Source of the DNA: Musa acuminata AAA Group
Taxonomy: Eukaryota; Streptophyta; Magnoliopsida; Zingiberales; Musaceae
Assembly: GCF_036884655.1 (NCBI RefSeq)
Contig: NC_088342.1
Location: 13,977,001 to 14,041,000 of the forward strand
Direction: 5' to 3'
DNA: 64,000 nucleotides
Part shown: positions 21,069-33,462 of the stretch, piece by piece
Layout of the letters: each line of letters starts with the position of its first letter
How positions within the stretch are numbered: position 1 is the first letter of the stretch
The notes under the pieces: model-generated
What the model was told of the DNA's origin: nothing
The model's database searches: none
Seen by the model: the letters and a program-made list of their open reading frames with translations, nothing else
Position numbers and translations under genes: made by a program

Positions 21069-22460
21069 TATAGAAAAATATATGAGTGACATCATATACA
21101 TAGCGAAAGAACAAAAAAAAAATCTTAGATTTCCAAAAAAACATTTCATCGCGTAAAGTTACGATGATTTAAAAACTTGTTTGATCAAACCCGTATCGGA
21201 AATGTGTTTAACTTATTCATAAGAGTAGTAAGCAAGTAAATCAATTTACAGTATGAATAAAAAGCATAAAGTAAATGTAAATCGATTTTTTAATGATTTG
21301 TTCATCGTGACCTACTCCACTCCCGATTCCTCTTCTATCGAGGCCACCAATGGTTACTAACAATCTTCTTTCAATAGATAAAGAATAACTACCCTCTTTA
21401 CAACTCTTTCTCCTTTTCACAGGATTAGGAGATAACCTTTACACCTCTCTTTTACACTAGGAGCTCAGTTCTCTCTTAAAAAGACCTCTAAACACTAGGA
21501 GGAAGAGACTCTACACTTTAAGAGAGATTACAACTCTTTTTTTTCATAAGAATTCTTTTTTTCTTTTCTATTTTTTTTTCTTACTATCCTAAGTAGAAAT
21601 GAGTGGGGTATTTATAGGTCCCAAATAGCTTCTAAAAATAAAGCCAAAATTTAAATCCCCGATTTTCTAGATACTAGCGGTACCACTGCTAGTACTATGC
21701 AGTACCACTACTTGTAGCCCAGTTTACTGGTGGTACCATCTCTTAGTTTGGGTGGTGCCACTACCTAATATAGTCTGAGAGATTATGTTTGGGTGATACC
21801 ACCGCTAGTATGGGCGGTACCACTGCCTAATACTAGTGGTACCACCGCTTAATCTTTTGAAAAACATACACTTCATATGTTCCAATTCATAGGTGGTTCA
21901 ACCACCTATTCTAGTAGTGCCATCGCCTGACCTAGCTTTGGTCATTGAATGAGCCTTCCAACGGGCCCAAATCAGTCTTGACTTAAGTTCAATGGGCTCC
22001 TAATTGAGTTAGCATGGTTACACCCAAAACTAACTCAATTATAACCTAAACTATTTTGATTAAGACATGGTCAATTACAAACACTAATATTATGTTGTCT
22101 GGCATGTTATTGGTTCATCCGATGCTTTGTCCGAACCTTCAGCACATCATCCTCTCCTAGAGTGTTTTGCCCGATCCATCGACATGTTGAATTCTCGCAA
22201 CATCCAATCTCCTTAGTGCAATATATGATCCTTCTGGCTCAATACCTGAACTCATGGTACAAAGTACTTTTGTCGGCACGTTGACCAGTCCTCCGGCCTG
22301 ACGTCCAATCTCCTGACATGATGCTCACTGGCCCAACGTTTGATTCTCCTACTTTAATTGATTTATCTTTCTATGATCAAAGTTAGTCCTATGTCACTCA
22401 GATGCTGATTAGATCATAACTTCATCAATTGATTTTATCATCAAAATTTGAGAATTAATA
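21069..22460 (-). repeat. Old Sirevirus-like LTR, minus orientation
   Basis: The minus-strand start near 22460 resembles the family start (TTGATGAT within the first 25 bases). Inside are arrays of GGTACCAC/GTGGTACC words (about 21680-21860) and a TATA-like ATTTATAGG near 21610. It also holds the conserved blocks around 21300-21420 that match other LTRs here (AGGATTAGGAGA, GACCTACTCCACTC). Both termini are mutated (TA for TG), so it is old. Confidence 0.65.
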
Positions 22461-22558
22461 GTTCGAAGCTTCCTAGGTATATATCAATGCCTATATAAGT
22501 TCATTCTAAACTTCTATGTTATTATGACTCCTTTATATTCTCTCACCAAAGTATGTCA

Positions 22559-23165
22559 TATTGCATCTCATATTTTGATGATGAAACCAATTGATAGTGT
22601 TGATCCAATATGTGTTTGAGTGACGTAGGGCTAACGTCGATCAGGAGAGGCAAATTGATTAAAGTAGAAGGAATCGGATATTGGGCCAAAGTGAACATAT
22701 CAGAAGATTGGACGTCGGGCCGAAGGAATGTTCAATGTGTCGATAGAAGGCTTCGGGACGAGAATTCGAGCATCAGGCCTAGAAGAGCGGACATTGTGCC
22801 AAGGAGATCAGAGTTATGGAGTCAACATGCCGATTGGGCAAAAGGCCACAAAATAGGACAATGTGCCGAAGGATTGGATGAAGCGTCGGATGAACCAATA
22901 ATATGCCGGACAACAAGGATTCGCTTGTAATCAATTATGTCTAGATCAAGTTAGTTTAGAGTCTAATTGAGTTGGTTTAGAATGTAATTAAGTAAACTCA
23001 ATTAGGAATCAATTGGGCCTAAGTTTGGGTTGTGTTGGGCTAAGTGAAATGCCCAAACAGTAACCCAAATTGATAGAACCATCATGATAATCTCCGATGT
23101 AGGCGATAGTACTGCTCAGACTCAGTTTTCGAAACCGTCAAACAGTGGTACAGCCCAAATATAGA
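22559..23165 (+). repeat. Sirevirus-like LTR fragment, plus orientation
   Basis: It begins with a family-like start (CATATTTTGATGATGAAACC) and covers the U3 half, including the block around 22740-22870 that recurs at 28640-28780, 50320-50470 and 52150-52280. It ends without TATA box or poly-C tract, truncated against the kinase-gene scrap. It lies head-to-head with the LTR at 21069-22460. Confidence 0.7.
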
Positions 23166-23194
23166 AGTGAAATATCCATCAAGTTACGTAAATA

Positions 23195-23770
23195 ATTAAA
23201 ATAGCAATAGCAGCACCAATTGCTATTTTAATTCTTAGCCTCCACGAACGTTCATTCTTCTGTTTATTAGAGGAAAAAATATACCGATTGAAATAAATAT
23301 CCATGAAGTTACGTAAAGAAAAATTAAATAAATAAATAAAGAGTTTAGTGATATTTTGTTGCCACTTCAAATAAAGAAATAAATAGATAACAACATTTAT
23401 GATAACACTATGGAATCGTCCCCGACCATTTTGAGTGCGTTAAAGCCTGCCCTAAAGGAAGGGATCGTGGTGGGCATTACGGATCTACTACTCCTAAGGC
23501 TTTGCCGCATACATTTCTGTGAGAAATGGTGGAAAACGAAATCAAGTGCGATGCTGTAAATTCTGAATGTTAGATGTGATATTAAAATACTCTTTCCAAA
23601 GAAGATGATCCTGTAAGCTCCCGCGAGCCATGAAGGTCGTGTTCTCTTCCTTGCAGCAGCCCATGAGCCTGACCAGGTTGGGGTGCGACATCTTACACAA
23701 AACGTTCATCTCGTTCTATGCACCTCCAAGAAACATGCACAAGGGAAAGCATTATCCTAATCTTGAGTTC
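23195..23770 (-). pseudogene. Kinase-gene scrap related to the gene at 31035-33435
   Basis: Two pieces match exons of the ARPK-domain kinase. 23195-23262 matches the exon at 31695-31849 (start of the [12 protein letters not shown] region), and about 23590-23722 matches the exon at 31903-32041 ([18 protein letters not shown]). In the intact gene these exons are 53 bp apart. Here some 330 bp of unrelated DNA separates them. No frame is preserved. A direct repeat of about 24 bp (23169-23194 and 23298-23320) flanks the first piece. Confidence 0.75.
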
Positions 23771-24740
23771 AACGGATAACTTCATGAACTTCCTTTTGAC
23801 CAGAGAGTCAGCTTCTCCACTCAAATGGGAGATAGAGATAAGGAATCATCATATTTTATTTACTTTTCTTTTGTTGTAGGATCATGACCCAAATATATAT
23901 GTTTCCCAGATCTGATCATCTCCAATTGGATTGGGGAGCTTTTTGTTTAGGTAAAAAAAGTATTCTAGCACGAGGGAGATTGTTTTTCTTTTTGACTCAA
24001 CCTTTGATCTCTTATATACCTTTAGCAGACAGATGGAAAGTTGACACATCATCACCATCTAACAGACACGTAGTCACCACATCACCTTTATCCACTACCT
24101 AGCTGACATCACGACGTCATTCAGGACATGAGCCTACAGGGCTGACACCGTTATACCACCAAATGTGTCAAAATTGGGCCACATAACACCAATGGAATGG
24201 AAAGTTGACTCGAGCTATTACGGAGTTCGGCAAATTACTTTAGAATCTCACTTCTGACCATACGATGAGCTTCCTCAAGAGATTTAGCCTCTTGTGTTAT
24301 GCTTATAGACTTGATAAAAGCTCTGTCACACTGATCATGTGATCTACCTTGTATGTGAGAAGAAATGATAAATTAAAATTTTATTGATAATGAGTATTAA
24401 TTTATATACATAAAAAGATATTATAAAATATAATAATTATATATTTTTTAATCGATATTAAATATAAAATATTCACTAAATCATTTCATAATTTAGGAGA
24501 TCATGTTGAAATCATGATCTTCATTATTGATAGAATCATGATAACATGTTATTATAATTTTTATGATTTAGAATCATGATAATATAGTATCAAAAAATTG
24601 AGAGGATTATGATAATCTTATCATAATTTATTTTTCTCAATAATATCTTTCCTAATATGCCTTCACAAGATTATGCTCACATCAGAGACATTGATTTTGA
24701 ACCACAGTAAAAGGAATTGTTGACAAGAAAAAGGGCTTGA
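23771..24740. other. AT-rich intergenic DNA
   Basis: I see no coding frame with a recognisable domain, RNA gene or structured repeat here. A 72-residue frame at 23884-24102 has no family features. Confidence 0.4.
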
Positions 24741-24749
24741 TAAGAGCAT

Positions 24750-25084
24750 TGCAAGTTGATGAAGATTGAGACATAAGATATACATAGCTCATCATTTTAA
24801 ACTTTGTCATAAATAAAATAAAGGTTGATAGCTATATGTTTCATTCAAGAGTAAAATATAAGATTAGCACATAGATTTGTTGCCCTAATATTGTCACAAT
24901 ATATATGTGGAGGATCAAATATTATGACAAATAATTCATGTAGTAATGATTGAATCCAACAAAGTTCAATATTCACTCTTCGTAGAAGTTCTTGCAATAG
25001 AGCATTGTTTCTTAGAACTCTAAGAGATTGAATTATGACCAAGAAATATGATATAAGAAGTAATAGATATATTGTTGTCATTAT
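24750..25084 (-). pseudogene. copia-4 RNase H and pol end, decayed
   Basis: The minus strand reads HELFVIIFDPPHIYCDNIRAT, then KHIA, a degraded form of the copia RNase H C-terminal region (leucine-rich stretch, YCDN block and H-I motif). It is separated from the reverse transcriptase part at 27029-28465 by a solo LTR. Confidence 0.7.
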
Positions 25085-27028
25085 TGTTAGGATCAAGAGC
25101 ACTAAGAGGGGGGGGGGGGTGAATTAGTGCAGCGAAAAACTTTCAACGTTTAAAACTGCGTACGTACGACAAAGCCGATTTCAATAGAAAAGCCGATTCA
25201 TAAATCACTTTAACTTGTGATTAGGCAAGAAGCAGTTAAAATGAATCTGTTAAGGCAGTTTGCTGTTGTGATGGAAATCAGAATGTAAGCGCAAACTGAA
25301 ATACGATGTTCATACGAGAAAAGCGATTTACGTCTAAACACGATTCGGAAAATATAGAGCTTGGAAACGCAATCGTAAAAGCGCAGAAGGTAGTAAGCTA
25401 TGAAGGAGGTTTGCAATAAGGATAATAAGCTCAAAGTAAATGCAAACCAGAGAAGACGGGAGTTTACAGTGGTTCGGTCAATCGTGACCTACATCCACTC
25501 CTCTGATTCCTCTTCCGTCGAGGCCACCGGCATCCACTAACGATCTTGCTTTATTAGGTGAAGATCAACCTCCTTCTTACACCCCTCTTCTCCTTTTACT
25601 GGGTTTAGGAGACAACCCTTACAAGCACTCACTCTCCTCTCTTAAACAGAATTCTAACACTTAAGCTAGAGGAGGGAAATTCTAGAGATTGCAGCAGTGT
25701 TTTCTCTCTTTTAATCTCTCTGTGCTTGTCTATTTTACCCAGGGATTGGAGGGGTATTTATAGGCTCCAAACCAGTTTAAATTTGGAGCTCAAATATGTC
25801 ATCTCCTAGAATTCCGGGGTCTGGCGGTTGCACCGCCTGACAGGGCTCGAAGATTGAGCCTCTAGGCGATGCCACCGCTTGTCAGGGGCGGTTGCACCGC
25901 CTGACTGGGGCAGTTGCACCGCCCAACTAGAGCTCGGAGACCGAGCTCAAGCGGTTGCACCGCTGTCAGAGGCGGTTGCACCGCCCAACCAGAACTCGAA
26001 GACTGTGCCCTAGGCGGTGCCACCGCTTGCTTGGGGCAGTTGCCCCACCCAGCTTCGCTGGGAGATCCTCTCCTGGGCGATGCTACCGCTTATACTATTT
26101 TAGCTCATTGGTTGAGCTCCAAACTTGGCCCAAACTAGTCCGAACTTGGGCCCAATTGGCCCCTACTTGGGTTATAGGATTAACACCTAATCCTAACCCT
26201 AATTAACGTGCTAACTATGAATTTAAAGACATTTTCTAAGCTATTACAAAGTCCGTAAGTCAAGACTTTTTCTGGCGAGCTTTCGGCAAACTTCCGGTGG
26301 TCTTCCGATGAACTCTCGGAAACCATTTTGTGGACTCCCGGCAAGCTCCTAGACTTCACGATTTGATCTTAGCGAGTTCCAACGAGCTTCTTCGGCAAGC
26401 TCCGATCTTTCTCGGCGAGCTCCGTGAACTTCCAATGAACCTTCCGGCGAGCTTCCGAAAAACCCTTCGGCAAGCTCCCAACTCATTCTCGGCTAGTTCT
26501 GGTAGCGTTCCCGATGAACCTTCGGACTTCCGTCGAACTCTCGAACTTGCAACGAATCCTTCGCACTTGACTCCGACACTTTATTTCGCTTTATATCTTC
26601 ATCGTTATCATAGTTAATCCTGCACAATTAAAACAAAACTTCGATCGAGACAATTAATCCTAAGCAATTAAATAAGTTGTCCGGTATGTCATTCGTCCCT
26701 CGACGCTTCGTCCGATTCTTCGGCGCATCGTCCTCTCCTGCGGCCTATTGCCCAATCGGCAAGTTGACTCCGCAACTCCAATATCCTTGGCACAATACCC
26801 GCTCTTCTTGGCCCGATGTCCAAGTCCACAGCCCGAAGCCTTCTATCGATACGTCGACCGATCCATCGGCCCGACGTCCAATCTTCTGACATGTTTCTCC
26901 AGCACAACATGATTTTTCCTGCTTTAATTGTCTCATCCTGATCGAAGCATCCTGCGTCACTCAAAACGTAAATTAAAATATAAACACAATTATCAATTGG
27001 TTTCATCATCAAAATACGAGATTCAACA
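25085..27028 (-). repeat. Sirevirus-like solo LTR, minus orientation
   Basis: It runs from TGTTAGGATC (25085) to GATTCAACA (27028), 1944 bp. Flanks are ATTAT (25080-25084) and CTTAT (27029-27033), an imperfect 5-bp target duplication. Both flanks are copia-4 pol, so no internal region remains. It contains a G10 tract near the 25111 end, the GGCGGTTGCACCGCC-type array (25830-26080) and TATA at 25755-25762. Confidence 0.85.
25755..25762 (-). promoter_or_regulatory. TATA box of solo LTR 25085-27028
   Basis: TATAAATA in the conserved GCCTATAAATACCCC context shared by all LTRs of this family. Confidence 0.65.
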
Positions 27029-28465
27029 CTTATTACATGCTCAATCGATATTGAAAAGTGTATAAAGCAATATAAGAAAGAAATCAATATAAGAAAGTCC
27101 TTTTAGAGAAATAAGCCATGATCAATAATACCCATTAACTATCAAAAAAGACATTTAATAGCTATTAAATGATTGATAGTAGGCTTGTGCATAAAGAGAG
27201 ATAATATGAGTAAATATCGATTAATATAGATTGCCGACAACTTGATGATACTCGGTGGTGTTATTGAGATTAGCACTATCAAATAAAGTACGAGGAATAC
27301 TTATAGCGATTGGTGTAGTAATAGTTTCGGCATAAATATACTTTTGTTGAGAAAGAAATAAACTATTTGCCATGTTAATTACTTGAACCCCAAGAAAATA
27401 GCTATGGGACTCGAGATATTTGATAAAAAATTGATTAATTATTGCTAATTTATTACCAGTAATAATTAAGTCATCTATATAAATTAGTAAAAACATGATT
27501 ATGCCTTCATGAGAATAAATGAATAACAAATTATCAGATTAAGAATTATAAAATCTAACTAAAACTATGTGTTGGAAGTTCATAATATTATAAAAGGCCT
27601 AGAGATTACCTTGCACAACTTACAGATATGTTAAGAGAGATTATGATCAGAAATATATTATCTCATAAATATATTATCAGAAATTTGACTACGAAGAAAT
27701 GTATTATTCATTTTGAACTATCAAAGTCCCCATTTGTTAGACAAAGTAAGACAAAATAATATAAATTATTATTGGCTTCACAACTGATCTAAATGTGTCA
27801 TGGTACTTAAGGTTTGGACGTTGATGAAATCATTTTACAACAAGTCTTACTTTATATTTATTGATGAACTTATTAGAATTTCATTTGATATGAAAAATCC
27901 ATTTACACCTCACAACGTTTTGACTAAGTCCCATATACCATTCTATGACAAAACACTATGTTCTTCAGATATTGCTACTCATTATTCGAGAATTTTCAAT
28001 ACTTGATTAAAGTGATAAGCTTATAAATAAAAAATTGAGATTATTTTATAAAAAATAAAAAAAATATTTATTTGATTTAAAGACTTGATTTTTGGATTAG
28101 TAACTATTGAATGAATTGATATAGGGTCAATGACATCTCTAAAATGTATTAGAGGAGAAGAATTTAAAATAGGGATATTGAGACCAAGCCAAATTTTACA
28201 GTAAAAAAAATCATAAGATATTTACAAAGTTCAAGAATAAGAATCTCATGACCAAAATGTTTGTCGACAATGCAATATAAAAGGTTGTGTGGAGCATATG
28301 GAGATTATTAGTTTATCTAGTATTTGATGTGATATATTATTTTTAAATTTATAAATAGTATTTTTTGCACATAAAGCATGCATGAACAAAGTTTGTACCA
28401 TGAATGATTGAGAAACATTCAAAAATAGACTTATAAAGTCCTCGTTTAGAGAATGTTTTGCATTG
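27029..28465 (-). pseudogene. copia-4 reverse transcriptase, decayed
   Basis: The best block is a 102-residue frame (27221-27529) with the catalytic IYIDDLIITGN motif, SYFLGVQV and LSQQKYI. Upstream on the minus strand, degraded NNTFLRS-like (first aspartate block, D lost) and NGIWDLV-like stretches extend to about 28000. It is interrupted by two LTR insertions, and stops are frequent. The rest up to 28465 is AT-rich and not confidently assigned. Confidence 0.75.
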
Positions 28466-28469
28466 TAAT

Positions 28470-30087
28470 TATTGAATCTCGGATTTTGATGATGAAACCA
28501 ATTAATATGTGTTTATGTTTTAATCTACGTTTTGAGTGACGTAGGATGCTTCGATCAAGATGAGATAATTAAAGTAGGAAAATCATGTTGGGTTGGAGGA
28601 ATGTGTTAGAAGATTGGACGTCAGGCAGGTGGATCGGTCGACGTATCGATAGAAGGCTTTGAGCCGTAGATTCGGGCATCGGGCCAAGAAGAGCGGACAT
28701 TGCACCAAAGATATCAGAGTTGCAGAGTCAACTGGCCAATTGGGCAATAGGCCATAGGAGAGGATGATGCGCCGAAGAATCGAATGAAGCGTCGAGGGAC
28801 CAATGACATGCAAGACAACTTGATTAGATGCTTTGGATTAATTGTCTAGATTGAAGTGTGTTTTACATATGCAGGATTAACTACGATAGCATAAAGACAT
28901 AAAGCAAGTTTACCGGAGTCAAGTTCGATGGGTGTTCGAGAGTCTACCGAAAGTCCAAAGAATCGTCGGAAGTGCTGTCGAAGCCAATCGAGAAAGAATC
29001 GATGACTTGCCGAAGTTTTCGAAAGTCCACCGGAAAGATCATCGGAGGTTCGCGAAGATCACTGAGAAGGTTCAGATACTTGCCAAAGACTCATTGAACT
29101 CGCCACAAGACCGGGAGCCTACTGAGAGTCCATCAGAAGAAATCCGAGGGTGTATCGGAAGTCCGCCAGAAGTTCACCGGAAAGCTCGCCGGAAGGAAAC
29201 TCGATGTTGCCGGTTAAAAATTTGCTTAGGGCTATGTCTTCATTTCATAGTTTGCATATAATTTGGGTTAAGATTAAGGGTTAATCATATAACCCAGTTA
29301 GGGGCCAATTGGGCCCAAGTTTGGGCTGGTTTGGGCCAAATTTCGAGCCCAACCAGTGATATGAAAAGTCCATGCGGTGGCACCGTCGGACTGGGCAATG
29401 GCACTGCCCAGCACCCAAGAGGTCCGGCGGTGGCATCGCTCAGAACCCGAGAGGTCTAGTGGTGGCACCGCCAGTACACTGTCAGTGTCAGACACTAACA
29501 GGTGGTGGCACCGCCACTGACAGGCAGTGGCACTGCCAGCACCGGGAACCCAAAAGTAATTCAAATTTGGAGCTCAAATTTGAATCCCCTTAGGGCCTAT
29601 AAATACCCCTCAATTCTCAATAGAGATAACAGCTTTTTGAGAAGTTAGAAATTGAGAAAAAGCTTCAGCAAAGTCTTATTTTCAATAGCTTAAGTGTTCA
29701 CCTCTCTCTTTCTCTTTGAAAAATCTATAAGAGTGTGGACCACTTGTAACAAGGTTGTAAGAGGGGTATTTGGTCCTTGTCCTTCAAAGTGATATGCTAG
29801 TGGAAGTTAGGAGCCTCATCAAAGAAGGCTTCGCAAGTGGATGTAGATCATTTGACCGAACCACTTTAAATTGTGGTGTTTCTTGAATGTTTGAGTGTTT
29901 AACTTTCTGAAACATTTATTTACTTAGTAGCAAACTTTTGGTTTTCATCTCCTTCCTTTACTCGAGCTATTTTTACTAAGTCCTTTGTCGAATCGAAATC
30001 TCTATACGTTTACAAAATCGATTTCAAACTTACCAATTTCAATCCGCTGAATTAAATCACCCCGATAGGGCCGCTCCGATCCTAACA
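28470..30087 (+). repeat. Sirevirus-like solo LTR, plus orientation
   Basis: It starts TATTGAATCTCGG (terminal TG mutated to TA) and ends CCGATCCTAACA. Flanks are GTAAT (28465-28469) and GTAAC (30088-30092), a near-perfect target duplication. A GGTGGCACCGCC-type array spans 29375-29545. No polypurine tract or internal region is attached. Confidence 0.85.
29598..29605 (+). promoter_or_regulatory. TATA box of solo LTR 28470-30087
   Basis: TATAAATA in the family's GGCCTATAAATACCCC context. Confidence 0.65.
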
Positions 30088-31034
30088 GTAACATATGTGG
30101 AGTGAAATGAAGTATTAAATGAATTGGATAAAACCATTATAATTCATGTATTGCATCCTTTATATAAGAATGAGTTTTGATGTGACTAAGAGTTTTTTTA
30201 TCACATAAAATATTATCATTCATCACCATTTTATGTTATTGCGACATATGAACCATGTGGAAGAATGTTCAAATTTCAAATGTCATTGGAATCTCATAAT
30301 AAACAACATGGTCCACGTGTCAAATTAGGTGGTTTCAATTACATTATTATCATGATGATGATGATATAAGTTACACAATATCAATAACCAAATAAAATTG
30401 TTTTTAAAAAGAAATTTACCTCAAAAATACTTTTTAATTGCTTTGTGGTGAATGACAGCAATAAAAATAATACATTAAATATTTAAAAATTACATTATAT
30501 ATATATAGAATAGGAATTCTTTCAAGTTTGATATAGCACAGACCAAAAGACACCAACTGTTGTTGAGTACATCATCCATCCAATTAATTTTGTGTTGTTT
30601 ATCCAAAGATTATTCTTGAACAAGTACAGCTGAAGAGAACTTGATATTCTACTGCATATTTAATTTATGAATTATTTTGTTAACAAATTGTTGATGAACC
30701 GATTAGTTGGCCTGCCTTTTAGTTGCTTGGGATGAGGATGACAGATGCAGCCTCCGTCCGTCTTGTCTTGTGATGATCTCGGTGGATGAGATATGACGTT
30801 GGAAACGTTCGGCTTGTTTGGACCTTTCCGTTATATTGTTCTAGATATTGGCAGTGGTAATAAGGAAAAAGAAAAGAAGAAATATGTTTGGCAGTATAAT
30901 AATGTGGGAGGAGGTTCGACCGACTGAAGAAGACTGAACGCTTGGAACCATTCATCTAATTCCAGCCACAAGTCCGACGACCTCTGAATATTATTTCAAT
31001 ATTTACAGAATATTAACAGAATTATGAACAGCTT
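30088..31034. other. AT-rich intergenic DNA and probable 3' untranslated region
   Basis: No gene is seen. The last one to three hundred bases before 31035 presumably include the 3' untranslated region of the minus-strand kinase gene. No polyadenylation site can be chosen with confidence. Confidence 0.4.
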
Positions 31035-33172
31035 CTAATCTCCTCCTATCCTTATGGCGTCAATCTTCTCGAGGGCTTTCACAACATCGTTCATGGTTGG
31101 TCGGAGCTTATGCTCCTTCTCGATACATGCTTCGATGATTCGGGCCAGTCGAGAAGCGGCCGCCGAAGGATACTCCCCATTGAGTTTTGGGTCCATTAGA
31201 CTCGCTAGCTCTTTGGCATCCGATGAGAGATGGGGCTTGGCGAACTGTGCCAAGTGGCGTTCAGCGCACGGTCGATCAGGATCGAACACCTTCCGACCAG
31301 TGAGCATCTGCAGCAACACTATCCCGAATGCATACACGTCCGTCTTCGCGTCCAGATGACCTGATTGATCAAGGAGAAGAGACACTCACTCGTATTAAAT
31401 GGCAGCGGCGAGTAACACACGTAATATGCTAGATATCTTGCATGATATGTATATATGTATTGTGCGTACCAGTGGTGATGCACTGGGGGTCCAAATATCC
31501 AGGTGTGCCCAAGACATGCGTTGAGACACGACCCCGCTTACCGGTCCGGCCCTTCAATGACAATGACCAACCCAAGCCGGATAGCTTTGGGTTGAAGTCC
31601 TGCAAGGGAACAAAGATTGAGGTGAGGACACCCCATTTTTAACAGAGAAATTAGATTGTTGTACAAAGCGTGCGTAAAAGAGAAGATCACATACGGAGTC
31701 AAGCAGGATGACCGAGGGCTTCACGTCCCGATGGATGATGCGCTTGTTCGATTTATGTAGAAAACGAAGACATCGAGCAGCACCGATTGCTATTTTAATT
31801 CTCAGCTTCCACGAGAGCGGTGGCTTCCCTTCTGTTGAAGAAGATGATCCTGTAAGATGATTTCTCTTTGGCGCGGATATCAGAATACAGTATAATACTC
31901 ACTCTCAAGAAGATGATCCTGTAAGCTCCCGTTAGCCATGAACTCGTAGACGAGATGGAACGCGGCGTTCTCTTCCTTGCAGTAGCCCAGCAGCCTGATG
32001 AGGTTGGGATGCGACAGCTTCCGCAAAACGTTCATCTCGTTCTGCGCAACACCCCCAAGAAACAGGAAACAAAAGAAATTAATTAAGCACACAAATCAGA
32101 AGTAGAATATTAAATCGAATTAGTAAGCAAGCAAGCAAGCAAAACAGGGGACCAAATAGTCGTTATATTGGATGGAAAGTCAAGTCAAGTCAAGTCTAGG
32201 GAATCACCACCCACTCCTGTAACCCTTGGTTGGTGTTTAGCTTCCATGTCTTTACAGCAACGAATTTGTCATCCATCCGACCTTTGTATACGACTGCGAA
32301 TTCTCCTTCCCCAACAATGTTCCCATGCGAGAAGTTCCTTGTGGCACGCTTCAATTGGCTAAGCGGGAAGGTCTCAAGGTCTGGGTTGGCATCGACCTCG
32401 ACTCCGGTACCACCCGTTCCTGCTGCTGTTTCGACTCCAAGTCCAAGTCCACTTCTTGCTGGTTTTTCTACCTGAAGCCTATTGGTGCGTCTGAAGATCC
32501 CAAGGAATGCATTTTCGACTCTAGAGCAAAGTAGACTTCCCATTCTGTGGTTGGCCTTCTTGTGAGAGGAGGGGAACAAAACAAAAACAAAATAAAAGGC
32601 ATTGTTAATTAAATTTGATTGGGACTCAGAAGAAGATGAACTTTGAAAATTAATTTTTTGGGTAATGAAAGTTCAAATTACTACACAAAATTATAAAATA
32701 ATAACACATCGTAGAATATAGAGATGCGTATATACCTTGGCTCGCTGGACGTCCACGAGATTGATGAGCGGAATAAGCCTCAAATACCGTTCTATCTCCG
32801 CTTCTACCTTCTGGAACCGATGCTCAAGCATCCACCCCATGGCCATGAGATACAAAAAGCTATGATTCTGGCAAATGTTGACGAGAATGTAGGCCTTCTT
32901 CAGAGCATTCTCCAGTCGCTCCAATACCGCTCTCGTCTCAGGATACGTCTTGAGATCCGACATGTCGAGTGGTTCCAAGAGATGGCCAATGAGCTGCAAG
33001 TAATCCGACAGTTCTCGACAATTCTTCTTCTGGATTCGTGCTTTCGCAGCGGCCTCCACGATGATGATGATGAGGCGGACAGCGTCAAGTCCCGCGAGTT
33101 GCGCGACATTGGCAATCTGTCCTGTGATCGCTAAAACTATTGATGCCAGTGGTATCCCAAACGATATCTAAT
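31035..33172 (-). CDS. ARPK (MCA-like) domain protein kinase, probable pseudokinase, six exons
   Basis: Exons on the minus strand: 33172-32736, 32558-32211, 32041-31903, 31849-31695, 31599-31470 and 31360-31035. All introns are GT-AG and phases agree. The first exon encodes the N-terminal half known from MCA1/MCA2 and rice kinases ([39 protein letters not shown]). The second has a linker and the glycine loop [11 protein letters not shown] and VAVK lysine. The third has [14 protein letters not shown] and the hinge. The fourth has [12 protein letters not shown], where the metal-binding Asn is Val. The fifth has SGLG in place of DFG and YLDPQ in place of the usual PE. The last has [13 protein letters not shown]. 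Family members are cytoplasmic or membrane-associated signalling kinases. The missing metal ligands predict a pseudokinase. No in-frame ATG was found at the 5' end, so it may be a recent pseudogene. Confidence 0.8.
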
Positions 33173-33181
33173 CTGAAAAAT

Positions 33182-33209
33182 AATAATAATAATAATAATA
33201 ATAATAATT
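33182..33209. repeat. TAA trinucleotide microsatellite
   Basis: About nine TAA repeats in the 5' intron of the kinase gene. Confidence 0.9.
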
Positions 33210-33365
33210 TCATATGTGTCAGAATAAAGAATATACGATTAAATTATGTACAGAACAGAACAGAACAGATTCAAAATGGCAAAAATTAATTGAGATCGTA
33301 AAGAAAGTAAAACACAAGTGCGGAGAAAGAAACACCATAATGAATAATAAAAAGTAAGATCATAC

Positions 33366-33435
33366 CTAAACAACTTTGAAGGGCCACTCCAACTCCACTC
33401 TCTCAATCCGATTTGATTTGGTGTTGTACTCGTTT
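33366..33435 (-). other. Probable 5' untranslated exon of the ARPK kinase
   Basis: It lies about 30 bp downstream of a TATA box and ends TTTAG|GTATGA at 33366, a good donor. The next acceptor, TTTTTCAG, leads into the first coding exon at 33172. The intron contains a TAA trinucleotide run (33182-33209). The start is estimated from TATA spacing. Confidence 0.5.
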
Positions 33436-33462
33436 GGGTTTGGGGGAGACTATACTTTTTTT

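Noticed and set aside
23410..23559. 49-codon frame starting MESSPTILSALK
   Set aside because: It is short, unrecognised, and sits in the insert between two kinase-gene scraps; no regulatory context supports it.
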